Of a stretch of 44,047 nt of DNA, positions 22,194 through 32,657 are shown one piece after another (within the stretch, counting starts at the first letter, position 1; the number at the start of each line of letters is the position of its first letter). A program made the translations under genes and the position numbers. The notes under the pieces are model-generated. The model ran no database searches and was not told the origin of the DNA. It worked only from the letters and a program-made list of their open reading frames with translations. This stretch comes from Prochlorococcus sp. AG-670-O17 (GTDB lineage Bacteria > Cyanobacteriota > Cyanobacteriia > PCC-6307 > Cyanobiaceae): positions 1 through 44,047 of the forward strand of contig QCTC01000008.1 of NCBI GenBank assembly GCA_003211315.1, read 5' to 3'.

Positions 22194-23072
22194 TTAATCT
22201 TTTTTGTTCTTAATCAATGGATAACCTAAAAGTTCTCTCTCTTCAATCCATGAAGAGGCAACTCCTCTAGCTAATTTTCTTATTTTTTCTATATATTGGG
22301 CACGATCAGTTACTGAGATAACTCCTCTTGCATCAAGTAAATTAAAGCAGTGACTACATTTAAGAACAAAATCTAGTGCAGGATAAGTAAGTTTTTTTTC
22401 AATGAGAGAATTTGCTTCTTCCTGATAAATAGAAAATAATCTCCTCATATTTTCAGGGTTTGACTCACTAAAATTAAATGAGCATTGATTCTTTTCAAAT
22501 TGGAGCCAAATATCACTGTAATTTAAATCTTTATTCCAATCCAAATCCCAAATACTTTCTTTATCTTGTAAAAACATAGCTATTCTCTCAAGCCCATAAG
22601 TTATTTCAATAGGAATTGGATTACAATCAACTCCCCCACACTGTTGAAAATATGTAAATTGGGTTACTTCCATTCCATCTAACCAAACTTCCCAACCGAC
22701 TCCCCATGCACCAAGGGTGGGGGATTCCCAATTATCTTCTACAAATCTTATGTCGTGACTCTCAGGCTTGATTCCCAAAAATTCTAAAGAAGATAAATAC
22801 TTTTCTTGAATTTCATTTGGAGATGGTTTAATAATTACTTGGTATTGAAAATAATGTTGAGCCCTATTTGGATTATCTCCAAATCTTCCATCAGTAGGTC
22901 TTCTGCATGGTTCAGCATAAGCAACACTCCATGGTTCTGGTCCAATAGCTCTAAGGAAAGTATTAGGATTCATAGTTCCTGCACCTTTTTCTGTGTCATA
23001 AGGCTGCATAATCAAACAACCTTCTTCAGACCAGAATTTGTTTAAGTTTTGAATTATATCCTGAAAAAACAT
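22194..23072 (-). CDS. glyQ: Glycyl-tRNA synthetase alpha subunit
   Basis: 292 aa from an ATG, normal length. It charges tRNA-Gly together with the beta subunit GlyS, encoded elsewhere (alpha2-beta2 enzyme). Family signatures: [19 protein letters not shown] near residue 18, [20 protein letters not shown] near 57, [29 protein letters not shown] near 140-170. The gene is a single unit between the porin and a DUF1824-like gene. Confidence 0.97.
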   Translation of the reverse strand: MFFQDIIQNLNKFWSEEGCLIMQPYDTEKGAGTMNPNTFLRAIGPEPWSVAYAEPCRRPTDGRFGDNPNRAQHYFQYQVIIKPSPNEIQEKYLSSLEFLGIKPESHDIRFVEDNWESPTLGAWGVGWEVWLDGMEVTQFTYFQQCGGVDCNPIPIEITYGLERIAMFLQDKESIWDLDWNKDLNYSDIWLQFEKNQCSFNFSESNPENMRRLFSIYQEEANSLIEKKLTYPALDFVLKCSHCFNLLDARGVISVTDRAQYIEKIRKLARGVASSWIEERELLGYPLIKNKKD

Positions 23073-23169
23073 CGAATTAAAATTTTTTTAAAATCAGATC
23101 ACCACCAATGAACATAATAACAAAGCTACATCAAAAGAATTTATTTTTGACAATGACCTAAATAAGAAT

Positions 23170-23559
23170 TTAATAAGAGAAAAAATCTAAGGGTAATGGT
23201 CCAAAAGTTCTAGATTCGGCAGAATCTATTTCATATTGACATGTTAATAAAATGCCTTCCCCAAGACCATTTTCTGACCTTATATAAACATTTCCAGTTT
23301 TTTGATTACCTTTTAAAAAAACACTTCCATCAGCACGAAGTGAATCTAAATTCTTAAATTTTATTGAGGAATATTTTTTAGAAAGTGATTGCAAAACCCT
23401 AATAGCATCAAAATCAGAATGTGCCATTATTCCTATTGTTATCCAATCAGCATTAAAAATATTTCCTTCTAACTCATCTAATAGTTTTTTTATTTGTGTT
23501 TTACTTAATTGAGGAGCTGATCTAAGACTGTTTAAATCAACTAAATAATTTATTTCCAT
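23170..23559 (-). CDS. DUF1824-like cyanobacterial protein
   Basis: 129 aa from an ATG. It is soluble and alpha/beta, with GNIFNADWITIGIMAHSDFDAIRVLQSL in the middle and GEGILLTCQYEIDSAESRTFGPLPLDFF at the end. This fits a conserved cyanobacterial protein family that I believe is DUF1824. Function unknown. It lies upstream of glyQ on the same strand with a 97-bp gap. Confidence 0.7.
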   Translation of the reverse strand: MEINYLVDLNSLRSAPQLSKTQIKKLLDELEGNIFNADWITIGIMAHSDFDAIRVLQSLSKKYSSIKFKNLDSLRADGSVFLKGNQKTGNVYIRSENGLGEGILLTCQYEIDSAESRTFGPLPLDFFSY

Positions 23560-23730
23560 TAATTAAAATTATTAGAACTATGTATGAACCTTTTCCAAAT
23601 GTTCTAGCATCCAATATCCACATTGAAGCGGGTACATCCAAGAAAGAAATATAAAACTTATCTATTGGTATTCCATTTTCTCATAATACTAAATTAGATA
23701 TTGGCGGGAAATAATTATTATCATTATCAA

Positions 23731-24135
23731 TTAATGAAAATACTCCTCTTCTTCATCACTTAGAGAATTTGAATCAACCTCATCAAAACTTTTAGTTCGT
23801 TTATTCCATTCAAAATATTCAACATCACTTCCTTCATATTCCAATAATTCTCCAAGTTTTAATGTCTCAGGATTTATTTGGTATATACAAGTTTTTAAAG
23901 TATCAAAACGAATATCTAATTTTTCAAATTCTTTATCTTCAAGATATTTTTTTAGGTAATCAAAAATATCTTCAGTTTCTTTAAAATTCCCAAATTTAGG
24001 AGTGAAAGTAAAACCATCATCATATCCAAGTGCTACATTTATACATTTTTCTTTAAAGAATGAAAACTCTGGTGGATGAATGTCAGGGTATAAATTCCCT
24101 ACTCCAAATTTCTCTATTTTCCTTTGTTCAGTCAT
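23731..24135 (-). CDS. Hypothetical protein
   Basis: I take the ATG at 24135 (134 aa, MTEQRKIEKFG...). A longer frame starting at 24243 would add 36 basic residues and overlap the small gene upstream, which is unlikely. The protein is soluble, with GNLYPDIHPPEFSFFKEKCINVALGYDDGF near the start and an acidic tail (SLSDEEEEYFH). It forms a likely operon with the 41-aa gene at 24194-24319. Function unknown. Confidence 0.65.
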   Translation of the reverse strand: MTEQRKIEKFGVGNLYPDIHPPEFSFFKEKCINVALGYDDGFTFTPKFGNFKETEDIFDYLKKYLEDKEFEKLDIRFDTLKTCIYQINPETLKLGELLEYEGSDVEYFEWNKRTKSFDEVDSNSLSDEEEEYFH

Positions 24136-24193
24136 ATTTAATTTTTGATTTTTTTTAATTTTAAAGAACCTGTCAATAAATTTTCTAACGCTC

Positions 24194-24319
24194 TTAATAA
24201 TGTGGCGGTTCTGATTCTTCTGGAGGAAAATAGGTATCATCATTACCTTTTTTCTTCTTTCTTAAATATTCTTCTGATAGATCTAATCCATCATTATCAT
24301 AATTGCGTTCCTTCTCCAT
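24194..24319 (-). CDS. 41-aa charged small protein
   Basis: ATG at 24319, TAA at 24194. It begins MEKERNYDNDGLDLSEEYL, has a basic run (RKKKKG), and ends with an acidic, Pro-rich tail (PPEESEPPHY). It lies 58 bp upstream of the 134-aa gene on the same strand. The ordered charge pattern suggests a real peptide; function unknown. Confidence 0.5.
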   Translation of the reverse strand: MEKERNYDNDGLDLSEEYLRKKKKGNDDTYFPPEESEPPHY

Positions 24320-24560
24320 TAGTTGTCCAATTCTCTTTTTTTACTTTATATTATTATCTTATAAATTTGAAAATTGATTTTCCTAGTATTATTATTGAAA
24401 GTTAATTAGATAAATTCAAGAATTTTTTAAATGAGATTTGTATTTTATTTATTTATATTATGCCAATGCAGTCGGTATACAGGATATTGGACAACTTCTT
24501 TAAGATAAAGAATATCGAATTAGTCTTAAATTGAATTTTTTATATTAAAGAATTTATTAT

Positions 24561-24812
24561 TTAATTTCCCCAAAAAGGATCTTTAGTAAAAGTAACGCTT
24601 AATGAACAATCTTTTGTACTTTTAATATTACTTATACAAGCTCTTACAGTTTCTCCATTAACATCTATTTCACATGCTCCACAACTTCCGGTTAAACATC
24701 CAGTGGGAATTTCTAAACCTACCTTTTCAGCAATTGAGAACCAATCATCTCCTTCTGAGGCGTATGTCTCAATATTATTTGGCCATATAATTTTAATTTT
24801 TGATTGTTTCAA
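24561..24812 (-). CDS. Plant-type [2Fe-2S] ferredoxin
   Basis: 83 aa from an ATG. The cluster ligands are in GCLTGSCGACEIDVNG (Cys 39, 44 and 47) and VRACIS (Cys near 59), the C-x4-C-x2-C-xn-C pattern. It is shorter than photosynthetic PetF, so it is a divergent ferredoxin. Its start overlaps the end of cobQ by four bases, so the two are translated together; a link to cobalamin synthesis or another redox step is possible. Confidence 0.9.
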   Translation of the reverse strand: MKQSKIKIIWPNNIETYASEGDDWFSIAEKVGLEIPTGCLTGSCGACEIDVNGETVRACISNIKSTKDCSLSVTFTKDPFWGN

Positions 24813-26338
24813 TTTAATAGCGAAGAAATATTAAAGTTTTTATTAAATTCATTTGCGAGATTATTAATAATCGATTCTCTTTTTATTTTATAAGATCTTG
24901 TTTTTTTGTCTAATAAGGGCAGATTTTTACTCTTTCTAATTAAATTTATATAGTGATCTCTCCATTCATCATTTTCAAATATCCCATGAATATATGTACC
25001 TGCAATAGTCCCTCCTTGACTATTTTCTTTATACCAACCAAGATCTAAATCTTTAAAAATAGGCTTTATTTTTAAGGTATCTTGACTCCTATCTAGTTCA
25101 GTCACTCCATTATGTATCTCAAACCCATTGATTTTGGTTGATTGAGGCCATATTGATTCACAATTAATTTGTCTTGTGATCTTATTTTCTAAAAAAGTTG
25201 TTTTTATAGGCAGTAATCCAATTCCTTTAATTGAGTGATCTAAATTATCTTTTGTCCCCTCTTTAAATAATGGGTCTTCAAGAATTATTCCTAACATTTG
25301 TAGGCCTCCACAAATCCCAAAAATATTCCCATTAGTTTTTGCATAATCTTTTATGTTTTTTGAGAGGCCAGAAGATTCAAGAAATAGTTGATCCTTAATA
25401 GTTTGCTTACTTCCTGGAAGAATGAGAAAGTCAAATTGATTCAGGTTTTGGGATTCTTTTATCCATACAATTAATGTTGATTCTTCATTTTCTAATGGGT
25501 CAAAATCTGAAAAGTTACTTATTGAGGGTAATTTTATAATCCCAACTTTTATTTCTGGATTAATAATATTGGGTTTTCTTTCTAACAAATCTAAGGAATC
25601 TTCTGGAGGGAATTTATCATCCAACCAGGGAATTATTCCTAAGACAGGAATTTGAGTTTTATTTTCAATCCATTTTTTTCCTTCTTCGAATAGTGAAAGG
25701 TCACCTCTAAATCTATTTATTATGATCCCTTTAATAAGTTTTTTTTCCTCTGGTTTCATTAATTCAAGTGTCCCAATTATCTGAGCAAATACCCCTCCTC
25801 TCTCAATATCCGTGACTAGAATGCAGTTTGCTTCTAAGTACTTTGCAACTTTTAAGTTAGTAAGGTCTCTATGAATTAAATTCATCTCAACAGGACTCCC
25901 AGCTCCTTCGATAATTAAACGACAATTGGGGTGTCGTTCATATATTGAATTTAAACTCTTTTTTATTAATTCCCAACCTGGGAAAAACCAATCCTTATAG
26001 TAATTTTTTGCCGTTGTAATTCCTGTACTTTTACCAAGATGGATTACCTCACTTATTGAATTACCTTGAGGCTTTAATAAAATGGGATTCATTTCTGAAG
26101 AAGGAATTATCCCGCAAGCAAAAGCTTGAAGTGCTTGTGAATATGCCATCTCCCCCCCATTACAATCAACCCAAGCATTGTTACTCATATTTTGTCCTTT
26201 AAAAGGTATAGGTTCTTCCCCTAGATTTTTAAGAATCCTGCCGATTGCAGTAACTGTTAAAGATTTTCCCGCCCCACTAGATGTACCCAAAACCATCAAG
26301 GGCTTTTTAATAGGTTGCAGTTTTTCTATTAATTCCAT
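24809..26338 (-). CDS. cobQ: Cobyric acid synthase
   Basis: 509 aa from an ATG, normal length. It amidates four carboxylates of adenosyl-cobyrinic acid diamide in cobalamin synthesis, using ATP and glutamine. Domain 1 is a dethiobiotin-synthase-like ATPase with P loop GTSSGAGKS (residues 18-26). Domain 2 is a glutamine amidotransferase with nucleophile Cys in FGICGGLQMLG near 345 and the catalytic His in GTYIHGIFEN near 448. It is followed by the overlapping ferredoxin gene. Confidence 0.97.
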   Translation of the reverse strand: MELIEKLQPIKKPLMVLGTSSGAGKSLTVTAIGRILKNLGEEPIPFKGQNMSNNAWVDCNGGEMAYSQALQAFACGIIPSSEMNPILLKPQGNSISEVIHLGKSTGITTAKNYYKDWFFPGWELIKKSLNSIYERHPNCRLIIEGAGSPVEMNLIHRDLTNLKVAKYLEANCILVTDIERGGVFAQIIGTLELMKPEEKKLIKGIIINRFRGDLSLFEEGKKWIENKTQIPVLGIIPWLDDKFPPEDSLDLLERKPNIINPEIKVGIIKLPSISNFSDFDPLENEESTLIVWIKESQNLNQFDFLILPGSKQTIKDQLFLESSGLSKNIKDYAKTNGNIFGICGGLQMLGIILEDPLFKEGTKDNLDHSIKGIGLLPIKTTFLENKITRQINCESIWPQSTKINGFEIHNGVTELDRSQDTLKIKPIFKDLDLGWYKENSQGGTIAGTYIHGIFENDEWRDHYINLIRKSKNLPLLDKKTRSYKIKRESIINNLANEFNKNFNISSLLN

Positions 26339-26404
26339 TAGTAATCTATATTAATCTTGAAATTTATTAATACATAAATTGGATTATAATTCGATAAAAA
26401 ATTT

Positions 26405-27031
26405 GTGTTAATTCTAGCCTCTGCTTCCCTATCTAGAAAGAAATTACTAGAAAACTGTCAAATTGAATTTATTCAAATTTCAAGTAACTTTGATGAATCT
26501 TCAATAAAAGCAAACAATATATCTAATTTAGCTAAGGAGTTATCTTTTCAAAAGGCTAAAAGTTTGTCAGAACATTTTCAGAAAATATCATTACCAAGAG
26601 GATTTAATAATAATTCGGTAAAGATTCTTGGATGCGATTCAATATTTGAATTTCAAGGAGTAGCTTTTGGGAAACCATTAAATAAAAAAGAGGCGTTCAA
26701 TAGATGGAAGCAAATGTCAGGAGGATTTGGTTCTCTACATACTGGCCATACATTACTAATTGGGACTTTTGATTCAACTTCCAAAGTACTAAAAGTGACA
26801 AAGAAAATTAAAAAAACAGTAAGTTCTAAAGTTTATTTTTCTGAATTACACAATGAAGAGATAAAAAATTATGTAGATTCACTTGAACCTTTAAATTGCG
26901 CGGGAGGATTTGCCTTAGAAGGCAAAGGGGGCAAATATATAGAGAAGATAGAAGGTTGTTTTAGTAATGTCATGGGTTTGAGTTTGCCTTGGCTTAGAAA
27001 GAGTTTAATTAATGAAGGAATTTTCACATAA
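26405..27031 (+). CDS. maf: Maf-family nucleotide pyrophosphatase
   Basis: 208 aa with a GTG start at 26405, which puts the conserved [15 protein letters not shown] right at the N-terminus. Other Maf motifs are [10 protein letters not shown] near residue 76 (catalytic Asp), [17 protein letters not shown] and [14 protein letters not shown]. The enzyme hydrolyses non-canonical or canonical dNTP/UTP to the monophosphate. It is divergent from cobQ, with 66 bp between them, and ends at a shared terminator facing psbC. Confidence 0.93.
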   Translation: MLILASASLSRKKLLENCQIEFIQISSNFDESSIKANNISNLAKELSFQKAKSLSEHFQKISLPRGFNNNSVKILGCDSIFEFQGVAFGKPLNKKEAFNRWKQMSGGFGSLHTGHTLLIGTFDSTSKVLKVTKKIKKTVSSKVYFSELHNEEIKNYVDSLEPLNCAGGFALEGKGGKYIEKIEGCFSNVMGLSLPWLRKSLINEGIFT

Positions 27032-27058
27032 AAAAAGCCCTACAAATAAGTAGGACTT
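27032..27058. terminator. Bidirectional terminator between maf and psbC
   Basis: GCCCTAC (27038-27044 region) pairs with GTAGGAC across an AAATAA loop with one mismatch, with an A run on the left and TTTT on the right. It serves both convergent genes. Confidence 0.75.
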
Positions 27059-27077
27059 TTAATTGATTGATTTAGAA

Positions 27078-28460
27078 TTAATCTAGATCAGACATTTCTA
27101 GAGCTGGTTCACTCTTTCTGTCGATTCCTTTTTCGAAACCGGCGGCGGCGGCTCTAGCACGACCAGCATGCCAAAGGTGACCGATGAATGTAAACCATCC
27201 TAGGAAGAATTGAGCTGCAGCTAACCATTGTCTTAAGTTAACAAAATTAACAGCGTTAGGCTCAGTAATAATACCTCCAACAGAGTTGATAGAAGCATTA
27301 GGTGCATGAGTCATATATTCAGCTGCTCTTCTTACTTGCCAAGGCTGAATATCATTTTGGATTTTCTCTAGACTCAATCCGTTAGGTCCTCTTAAAGGCT
27401 CTAACCATGGTCCTCTAAAGTCCCAAAATCTCATTGTTTCACCACCAAATATAATTTCTCCTGTAGGAGATCTCATGAGGTACTTACCTAATCCCGTTGG
27501 TCCCATTGTTGAACCTACATTAGCTCCAATTCTTTGATCTCTCACAAGGAAAGTGAAACTTTGGGCTTGTGAAGCTTCAGCATTTGTTGGGCCATAGAAT
27601 TCTGAAGGATAAGCTGTATTGTTAAACCAGATGAAAGTTGATGCAATAAAACTTGCAACACAAATTCCACCAAGTGCATAACTCAAAAGTCCTTCTCCAT
27701 TCCAAATGAATGCTCTTCTAGCCCATCCAAAAGGTTTGGTGAAAATGTGAAATATACCTCCAATAATTGCAGTTACACCCACATAGACATGGCCACCAAC
27801 AATATCTTCTATTGAGTTAACACCGATTATTGAACCAGCACCCCCCCAAGGAGATCTAAAGAGATAACCAAGAATTACTCTTGGATCAAGTGTTGGATTA
27901 ACAAGTCTAACTTCTCCTCCTCCAGGAGCCCAAGTATCATAAGCACCGCCAATAAAACACCAGTTTACTGACCATGCTAATGCACCTACTCCTAATACAA
28001 TCAAATGATAACCAAGTATGTTGGTCATTTGATTTTTGTCTCTCCAATCAGTTGAAAAGAAAGGAAAATCTTCTTCAAGCTTTTCAGGTCCAGCCAACGA
28101 GTGGTAAATCCCACCGAAGCCAAGAACTGCTGAAGCTATTAAATGAACTACACCAGCCTGGAAGAAAGGCATGATATCAGTTACTTCACCACCAGGGCCA
28201 ATTCCGTAACCAAACATCGCAACGTGTGGCATACAGATTAAACCTTGCTCCCACATTGGTTTATCAAAAGTAAAATGATTAACCTCAAAGAGCATCATTG
28301 CTCCAGCCCAAAAGACTATAAGTCCAGAGTGTGCAATGTGTGCTCCAAGTAAACGACCAGATAAATTGATTAATCTGGCGTTACCTACGTACCAAGCGTA
28401 ACCAGTTTCTTCAATACTCTGGTTAGGAGCTCTTAGTAAATTATTAAAGGGCGTTTCCAC
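27078..28460 (-). CDS. psbC: Photosystem II CP43 core antenna protein
   Basis: 460 aa if started at the GTG at 28460. I choose this start because GAGGAGG lies 9 bases upstream and the N-terminus then reads METPFNN..., like other PsbC. An upstream ATG would add nine residues. It is a six-helix chlorophyll-binding protein with a large lumenal loop; the [32 protein letters not shown] segment holds the conserved Glu and Arg near the Mn cluster. It overlaps psbD by 17 bp, the classic cyanobacterial and plastid arrangement, so translation is coupled. Confidence 0.98.
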   Translation of the reverse strand: METPFNNLLRAPNQSIEETGYAWYVGNARLINLSGRLLGAHIAHSGLIVFWAGAMMLFEVNHFTFDKPMWEQGLICMPHVAMFGYGIGPGGEVTDIMPFFQAGVVHLIASAVLGFGGIYHSLAGPEKLEEDFPFFSTDWRDKNQMTNILGYHLIVLGVGALAWSVNWCFIGGAYDTWAPGGGEVRLVNPTLDPRVILGYLFRSPWGGAGSIIGVNSIEDIVGGHVYVGVTAIIGGIFHIFTKPFGWARRAFIWNGEGLLSYALGGICVASFIASTFIWFNNTAYPSEFYGPTNAEASQAQSFTFLVRDQRIGANVGSTMGPTGLGKYLMRSPTGEIIFGGETMRFWDFRGPWLEPLRGPNGLSLEKIQNDIQPWQVRRAAEYMTHAPNASINSVGGIITEPNAVNFVNLRQWLAAAQFFLGWFTFIGHLWHAGRARAAAAGFEKGIDRKSEPALEMSDLD

Positions 28461-29520
28461 GCGGAAGAACCTCCTCAGGGAATACAAAATTTTCGTGTGG
28501 TTGATCCACAGAAGACATCCATGCTCTCATACCTTCGTTCAAAAGTATATTCTTTGTGTAGAAAGTTTCAAATTCTGGATCTTCTGCAGCACGGATCTCT
28601 TGGCTCACAAAATCGTAAGCTCTTAAGTTGAGTGCTAAGCCAACAATACCAATTGAAGATGTCCACATACCCATGACAGGTACAAATAACATCAAGAAGT
28701 GAAGAAAACGCTTGTTAGAGAAAGCGATACCAAAAATTTGGCTCCAAAATCTATTCGCTGTAATCATTGAATAGGTTTCTTCTTCTTGGGTAGGATCGAA
28801 AGCTCTAAATGTTGAGCTTTGTACTTTACCGTCAGTGTAAATACTTGTATCTTCATACAATGTATTTTGTACTGTAGCTCCATGGATAGCGCAAAGAAGA
28901 GCACCACCAAGAATTCCAGCAACACCCATCATGTGAAAAGGGTTTAAAGTAATGTTATGAAAACCTTGAATAAACAGGATATAGCGGAATATAGCTGCAA
29001 CACCAAATGATGGAGCAAAAAACCAGCTATGCTGTCCTAATGGATAGATAAGAAAAATACTTGTAAAAACTGCAATTACAGCTGAAAAAGCGAGCGCGTT
29101 GTAAGGTCTAATACCTACAAGACCAGCGATTTCAAATTGACGAAGCATAAATCCAATTAGACCAAATACTCCATGTAATGCAACAAAGTTCCAAAGACCA
29201 CCAAGTTGTAGCCATCTTACGAAACTACCTTGGGCTTCAGGACCCCATAAGAATAGAAGACTGTGTCCCATGGCATCTCCAGGGGTACTAACAGCTGCTG
29301 TCAAAAAGTTTGCACCTTCAAGATATGAAGACGCAATTCCGTGTGTGTACCAAGAGGTAACAAATGTTGTTCCGACAAACCATCCACCTATTGCAAGATA
29401 TGCACAAGGTAAAAGTAGTAGACCGGACCAACCAATAAATACAAACCTGTCGCGCTTTAACCAATCATCAAGGACATCAAACCATCCTCTCTGTGGGGCG
29501 CTTCCAACGGCGATCGTCAT
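28444..29520 (-). CDS. psbD: Photosystem II reaction-centre protein D2
   Basis: 358 aa from an ATG. Five-helix reaction-centre protein that binds P680, pheophytin, QA and the non-haem iron. Visible landmarks: [34 protein letters not shown]-type segment ([14 protein letters not shown]), and [16 protein letters not shown] with iron and quinone ligands. The sequence is intact and of normal length. It is the first gene of the psbD-psbC operon, and its promoter lies in the 182-bp gap to the divergent ycf4. Confidence 0.98.
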   Translation of the reverse strand: MTIAVGSAPQRGWFDVLDDWLKRDRFVFIGWSGLLLLPCAYLAIGGWFVGTTFVTSWYTHGIASSYLEGANFLTAAVSTPGDAMGHSLLFLWGPEAQGSFVRWLQLGGLWNFVALHGVFGLIGFMLRQFEIAGLVGIRPYNALAFSAVIAVFTSIFLIYPLGQHSWFFAPSFGVAAIFRYILFIQGFHNITLNPFHMMGVAGILGGALLCAIHGATVQNTLYEDTSIYTDGKVQSSTFRAFDPTQEEETYSMITANRFWSQIFGIAFSNKRFLHFLMLFVPVMGMWTSSIGIVGLALNLRAYDFVSQEIRAAEDPEFETFYTKNILLNEGMRAWMSSVDQPHENFVFPEEVLPRGNAL

Positions 29521-29702
29521 GAGAAATCGTTTTTAGCTTCGGGATACGCTGAGACTGTAACAAAGATTGAGAGTAAAGTGGGGAAATATTTGTATATATG
29601 AAATGCCTTGTAAAGCTTTCCTAACTTTTAGGTTAAAAATTAGGTATTAATACTCTATATTAATGGATAAATTATTTGGAATAAGCCTCTAATATATATA
29701 TT

Positions 29703-30260
29703 ATGCAATCAAATCTTTCTTCTTTTAACAAAATTGAACAAACAATCAATGGTTCTAGAAAAATATCGAATTACCTCATTGGAGGAATGTTAACTATTGG
29801 TGGTATAGGTTTTGTTTTAGCTGCAATATCAAGCTACACAGGAAGAGATTTACTTCCTTTAGGCAATCCTTCGACCTTACTTTTTATTCCTCAAGGAATA
29901 ATAATGGGTGCTTATGGAGTAATAGCCAATTTGCTAAATATATATTTGTGGTACTTAGTTTTTATAAATTTCGGCTCAGGTTATAACTTTTTTGATAAAG
30001 ATTCACAATCTGTGGAAATTAAAAGAAAAGGGCTGTTTAAGGATATTGAAGTTAAAATTAATTTTGATGAAATCAAGTCTGTAAAACTTGATATAAGTGA
30101 AGGATTTAATCCAAGAAGAAGAATTGCATTAGTTCTTAAAGGTAGAAAAAAAGCCCTCCCTTTAAGTGGAGCAGGAGAACTTAAACCGTTGCTTCAAGTG
30201 GAAGAGGAAGGAGCACGATTAGCTAAATTTTTAAATGTAAATTTGGAGGGTTTAAAATAA
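29703..30260 (+). CDS. ycf4: Photosystem I assembly protein Ycf4
   Basis: 185 aa from an ATG, normal length. Two transmembrane helices (residues about 22-45 and 63-86) are followed by a soluble domain with RRKGLFKDIEVKINFDEIKSVKL-type and SGAGELKPLLQVEEEGARLAKFL segments typical of Ycf4. It scaffolds the assembly of PSI subunits on the thylakoid. It stands back to back with psbD and directly before a lipoprotein-like cyclophilin; its TAA overlaps the likely start of that gene. Confidence 0.94.
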   Translation: MQSNLSSFNKIEQTINGSRKISNYLIGGMLTIGGIGFVLAAISSYTGRDLLPLGNPSTLLFIPQGIIMGAYGVIANLLNIYLWYLVFINFGSGYNFFDKDSQSVEIKRKGLFKDIEVKINFDEIKSVKLDISEGFNPRRRIALVLKGRKKALPLSGAGELKPLLQVEEEGARLAKFLNVNLEGLK

Positions 30261-30916
30261 GAAGATTTTATTTATTTAAACCATTTTTATTTTTTAAGAT
30301 ATTTTTATTGTTAATTACAGGTTGTAGTTATAAGAATGTTCTTGATTCTAATTATTATTGCAAAAAGCTTGATCTTAATTGTATAAAAAAGAATCAAAGG
30401 GTAGTTTTTAAAACTTCAAAAGGTAATATTGACGTGCAATTATATGGAGAAAATAATCCAGTTACAGTAAGTAATTTTATTCAAAATGTAAAAAATAATA
30501 TTTACAAAAATAAAAGATTTTATAAGATAATTAATTTCCCTCAGGTTCAATTAATTCATTCTGGAACTTTTCCAGAAAATAATTATTACAAAAAAGAAAA
30601 TCAAAACCTAAATAAACTTAAAAGAAATATTCCCTTGGAAATAAAATTACAAAAAGAAATTGAACCAAAATATCGATACCAAATTTTAGATCCTTCAGAA
30701 ATTGTAAATCTTACTAATTTTTTTGAAAAGGGATCATTAGCTATGGTAAAAAGTGGAGAAAGGAGTTCTTCTTCTACTGAGTTTTTTTTTGTAACTAATA
30801 AATTTCCTGAATTAGATGGCAGGTATTCAATATTTGGAAAAGTTGTAAAAGGAATAGAAATATTGAAAAAAATAGATAAAGAAGACTTGATTTATCAAGT
30901 CATAATTTCTAATTAA
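30257..30916 (+). CDS. Cyclophilin-type peptidyl-prolyl isomerase, lipoprotein-like
   Basis: The domain from residue about 45 on ([68 protein letters not shown]) is cyclophilin-like, though active-site residues are partly replaced. A TTG at 30308 would cut the signal sequence. Starting instead at an ATA at 30257, with GGAGG exactly seven bases upstream, gives a basic start, a hydrophobic helix and the lipobox LITGC. The start overlaps the ycf4 stop (ATAA). I prefer this non-AUG start, giving about 219 aa. It should be a membrane-anchored foldase outside the cytoplasm. Confidence 0.78.
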   Translation: MRRFYLFKPFLFFKIFLLLITGCSYKNVLDSNYYCKKLDLNCIKKNQRVVFKTSKGNIDVQLYGENNPVTVSNFIQNVKNNIYKNKRFYKIINFPQVQLIHSGTFPENNYYKKENQNLNKLKRNIPLEIKLQKEIEPKYRYQILDPSEIVNLTNFFEKGSLAMVKSGERSSSSTEFFFVTNKFPELDGRYSIFGKVVKGIEILKKIDKEDLIYQVIISN

Positions 30917-31437
30917 ATATCTAAAGAATATTTATTTATTTTTAACATTTCAGTATTTACTCCCGAGGATCGCTTGAGGGCAACCTTCCCTGTTCTGGCA
31001 ATCTCAAGTATTCCATATGGTTCAAGAAGCTTTTCCAATGCAACTAATTTCCCTGGATCTCCCACAACTTCGAGGGTTAAAGCTATATCTGACACATCTA
31101 CTACTTTTGCTCTAAATATTTGAACGATATCCAAAATATTACTTCTTGTATCTTCTTTAGAAGATACTTTAAGAAGCATTAATTCCCTTTCAACTGCAGC
31201 GAGGTTAGTAAAATCTACAACTCCAAGGACATTAAATAATTTATTAAGTTGTTTAGTCATTTGTTGGAGGGTTTCATTATCACCTTCTACTACCATTGTT
31301 AATCTAGAAATTCCTTTAGTTTCGGCAGGCCCAACAGCAAGACTATCGATATTAAAACCTCTTCTAGCAAAGAGACCTGAGATTCTACTTAATGCTCCTG
31401 ATTCGTCTTCAACAAGTACTGATAATGTATGTTTCAT
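30913..31437 (-). CDS. ilvN: Acetolactate synthase small (regulatory) subunit
   Basis: 174 aa from an ATG, normal length. It starts with an ACT domain ([32 protein letters not shown], residues 4-35) that binds valine and mediates feedback inhibition, followed by a second ACT-like C-terminal part ([20 protein letters not shown]). It activates the catalytic subunit IlvB/IlvI, encoded elsewhere, for branched-chain amino-acid synthesis. Its end overlaps the end of the convergent cyclophilin gene by four bases. Confidence 0.96.
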   Translation of the reverse strand: MKHTLSVLVEDESGALSRISGLFARRGFNIDSLAVGPAETKGISRLTMVVEGDNETLQQMTKQLNKLFNVLGVVDFTNLAAVERELMLLKVSSKEDTRSNILDIVQIFRAKVVDVSDIALTLEVVGDPGKLVALEKLLEPYGILEIARTGKVALKRSSGVNTEMLKINKYSLDI

Positions 31438-31443
31438 ATTTAA

Positions 31444-32385
31444 TTAAGTTATTAAGTCTCTAATCCATTCATAAGAAATTTTATTGAATAATGAAGGATC
31501 TTCATCATGAACGCAATGGCCTGAATTGGGTATTATTTTTAATTCTACCCATCTATGGAATTTTGCAATCTTTTTGCCAAGAAATAAAGGTATGAAATTA
31601 TCTTTTTCTCCCCACAACAATAAAAAAGGAATTTTTTTTGAAAGACTAAGTTGTTCCAAAAGGTAAGAGGCCTTTAACTTATCTCCCCTTGTCGTCATGC
31701 CAATACACATTGCTCTTAGTGCTCTTGCTGAAGTCTTTCTTAAAACTGGTTTTTTTACAATATTTATTAATTCTTTATCTAGTTTATCTTTTTTGAAATA
31801 AGCATAATTAAGTCCTAATTTTATTATTCCTAATTTATTTATTAAGAATAGAATTATCTCTAATGGTAATAATCTAAAAAATATTTTTATAAGTTTGATT
31901 TTGAATTTTTTAAAAATCGAATTAAGTTTTGATTCCCTTTTCATAATTACTATAGGATCCGGGAGAGGAGATGCAATAACAGATAATATTTCATTCTTTA
32001 AATAGACTGCGCATGTTAAAGCTACTAAAGAACCTAAAGAATTACCTATTAAAATAATCTTTTTAGAAGTCTTTGGCCTGATTACTTGTTTAATAAAATC
32101 ACTGACTTGATTACACCAAACTCCATTATCTAATTTACCTATATCTCTAATTCCCGGCTGTGCTGAATTTCCAAATCCAATTAAATCTATTGAGTAAACA
32201 GAATATCCTTTTTTTGCAAAGTAGTAAGAATTATTTCTCCAATGTTTACTGCTTGCTCCGAAACCGTGAAGTAAAATCATGGGATTTTTATTTTCTTTTC
32301 CAGTAACACTCCAAAAAATTTTGAATCCATTCCAATTCCAGTAATTAGATTCTTCTCCTTTTTCTGATTTATCGATAGAAATCAT
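31444..32385 (-). CDS. Alpha/beta-fold hydrolase
   Basis: 313 aa from an ATG. The oxyanion segment is LLHGFGASSKHW near residue 40, the nucleophile elbow GNSLGS near 113-118, an acid candidate in WGEKDNFIP near 259, and the His in NSGHCVHDEDP near 287. The lid region is basic and hydrophobic (KIKLIKIFFRLLPLEIILFLI), suggesting contact with a membrane or lipid. It ends 6 bp before ilvN on the same strand, so they may be cotranscribed. Substrate unknown. Confidence 0.88.
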   Translation of the reverse strand: MISIDKSEKGEESNYWNWNGFKIFWSVTGKENKNPMILLHGFGASSKHWRNNSYYFAKKGYSVYSIDLIGFGNSAQPGIRDIGKLDNGVWCNQVSDFIKQVIRPKTSKKIILIGNSLGSLVALTCAVYLKNEILSVIASPLPDPIVIMKRESKLNSIFKKFKIKLIKIFFRLLPLEIILFLINKLGIIKLGLNYAYFKKDKLDKELINIVKKPVLRKTSARALRAMCIGMTTRGDKLKASYLLEQLSLSKKIPFLLLWGEKDNFIPLFLGKKIAKFHRWVELKIIPNSGHCVHDEDPSLFNKISYEWIRDLIT

Positions 32386-32497
32386 TTAAACAATCCTTTA
32401 TCCCTCTTTAAAATAATTTAAAGATATTTGCATTAGTTATATTTTTTACAAAAAAATGCTTATAAACGTTAAATTATAATAATTGATTAAGTTTCCT

Positions 32498-32596
32498 ATG
32501 GCTAAAGAAATTTTTAGTATTGCTGCTGTTTTTTGGATATTGATACCAATTGGATTGGTTGGTGGTGCATTATTATTAAAATTTCAAGGAGATTAA
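32498..32596 (+). CDS. petM: Cytochrome b6-f complex subunit 7
   Basis: 32 aa from an [23 protein letters not shown] and on to a TAA at 32594-32596. One transmembrane helix and the length match PetM, a small subunit that stabilises the cytochrome b6-f complex in thylakoids. It lies alone between a divergent hydrolase gene and ycf39, 61 bp before the latter. Confidence 0.9.
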
Positions 32597-32657
32597 TTCT
32601 CACGAATACTATAGAAAGTGAGTTAATCTCGACAGGTTAAGTAGTACATCCTTAAGT

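Noticed and set aside
23581-23650. 24-codon plus-strand frame
   Set aside because: No ribosome site and no recognisable character; most likely chance.
23731-24243. Longer start (170 aa) for the gene ending at 23731
   Set aside because: The extra 36 residues are basic and low in complexity and would overlap the 41-aa gene upstream; the ATG at 24135 is better.
28461-28487. Upstream ATG start for psbC
   Set aside because: The GTG at 28460 has a strong ribosome site and gives the conserved METPFNN start.
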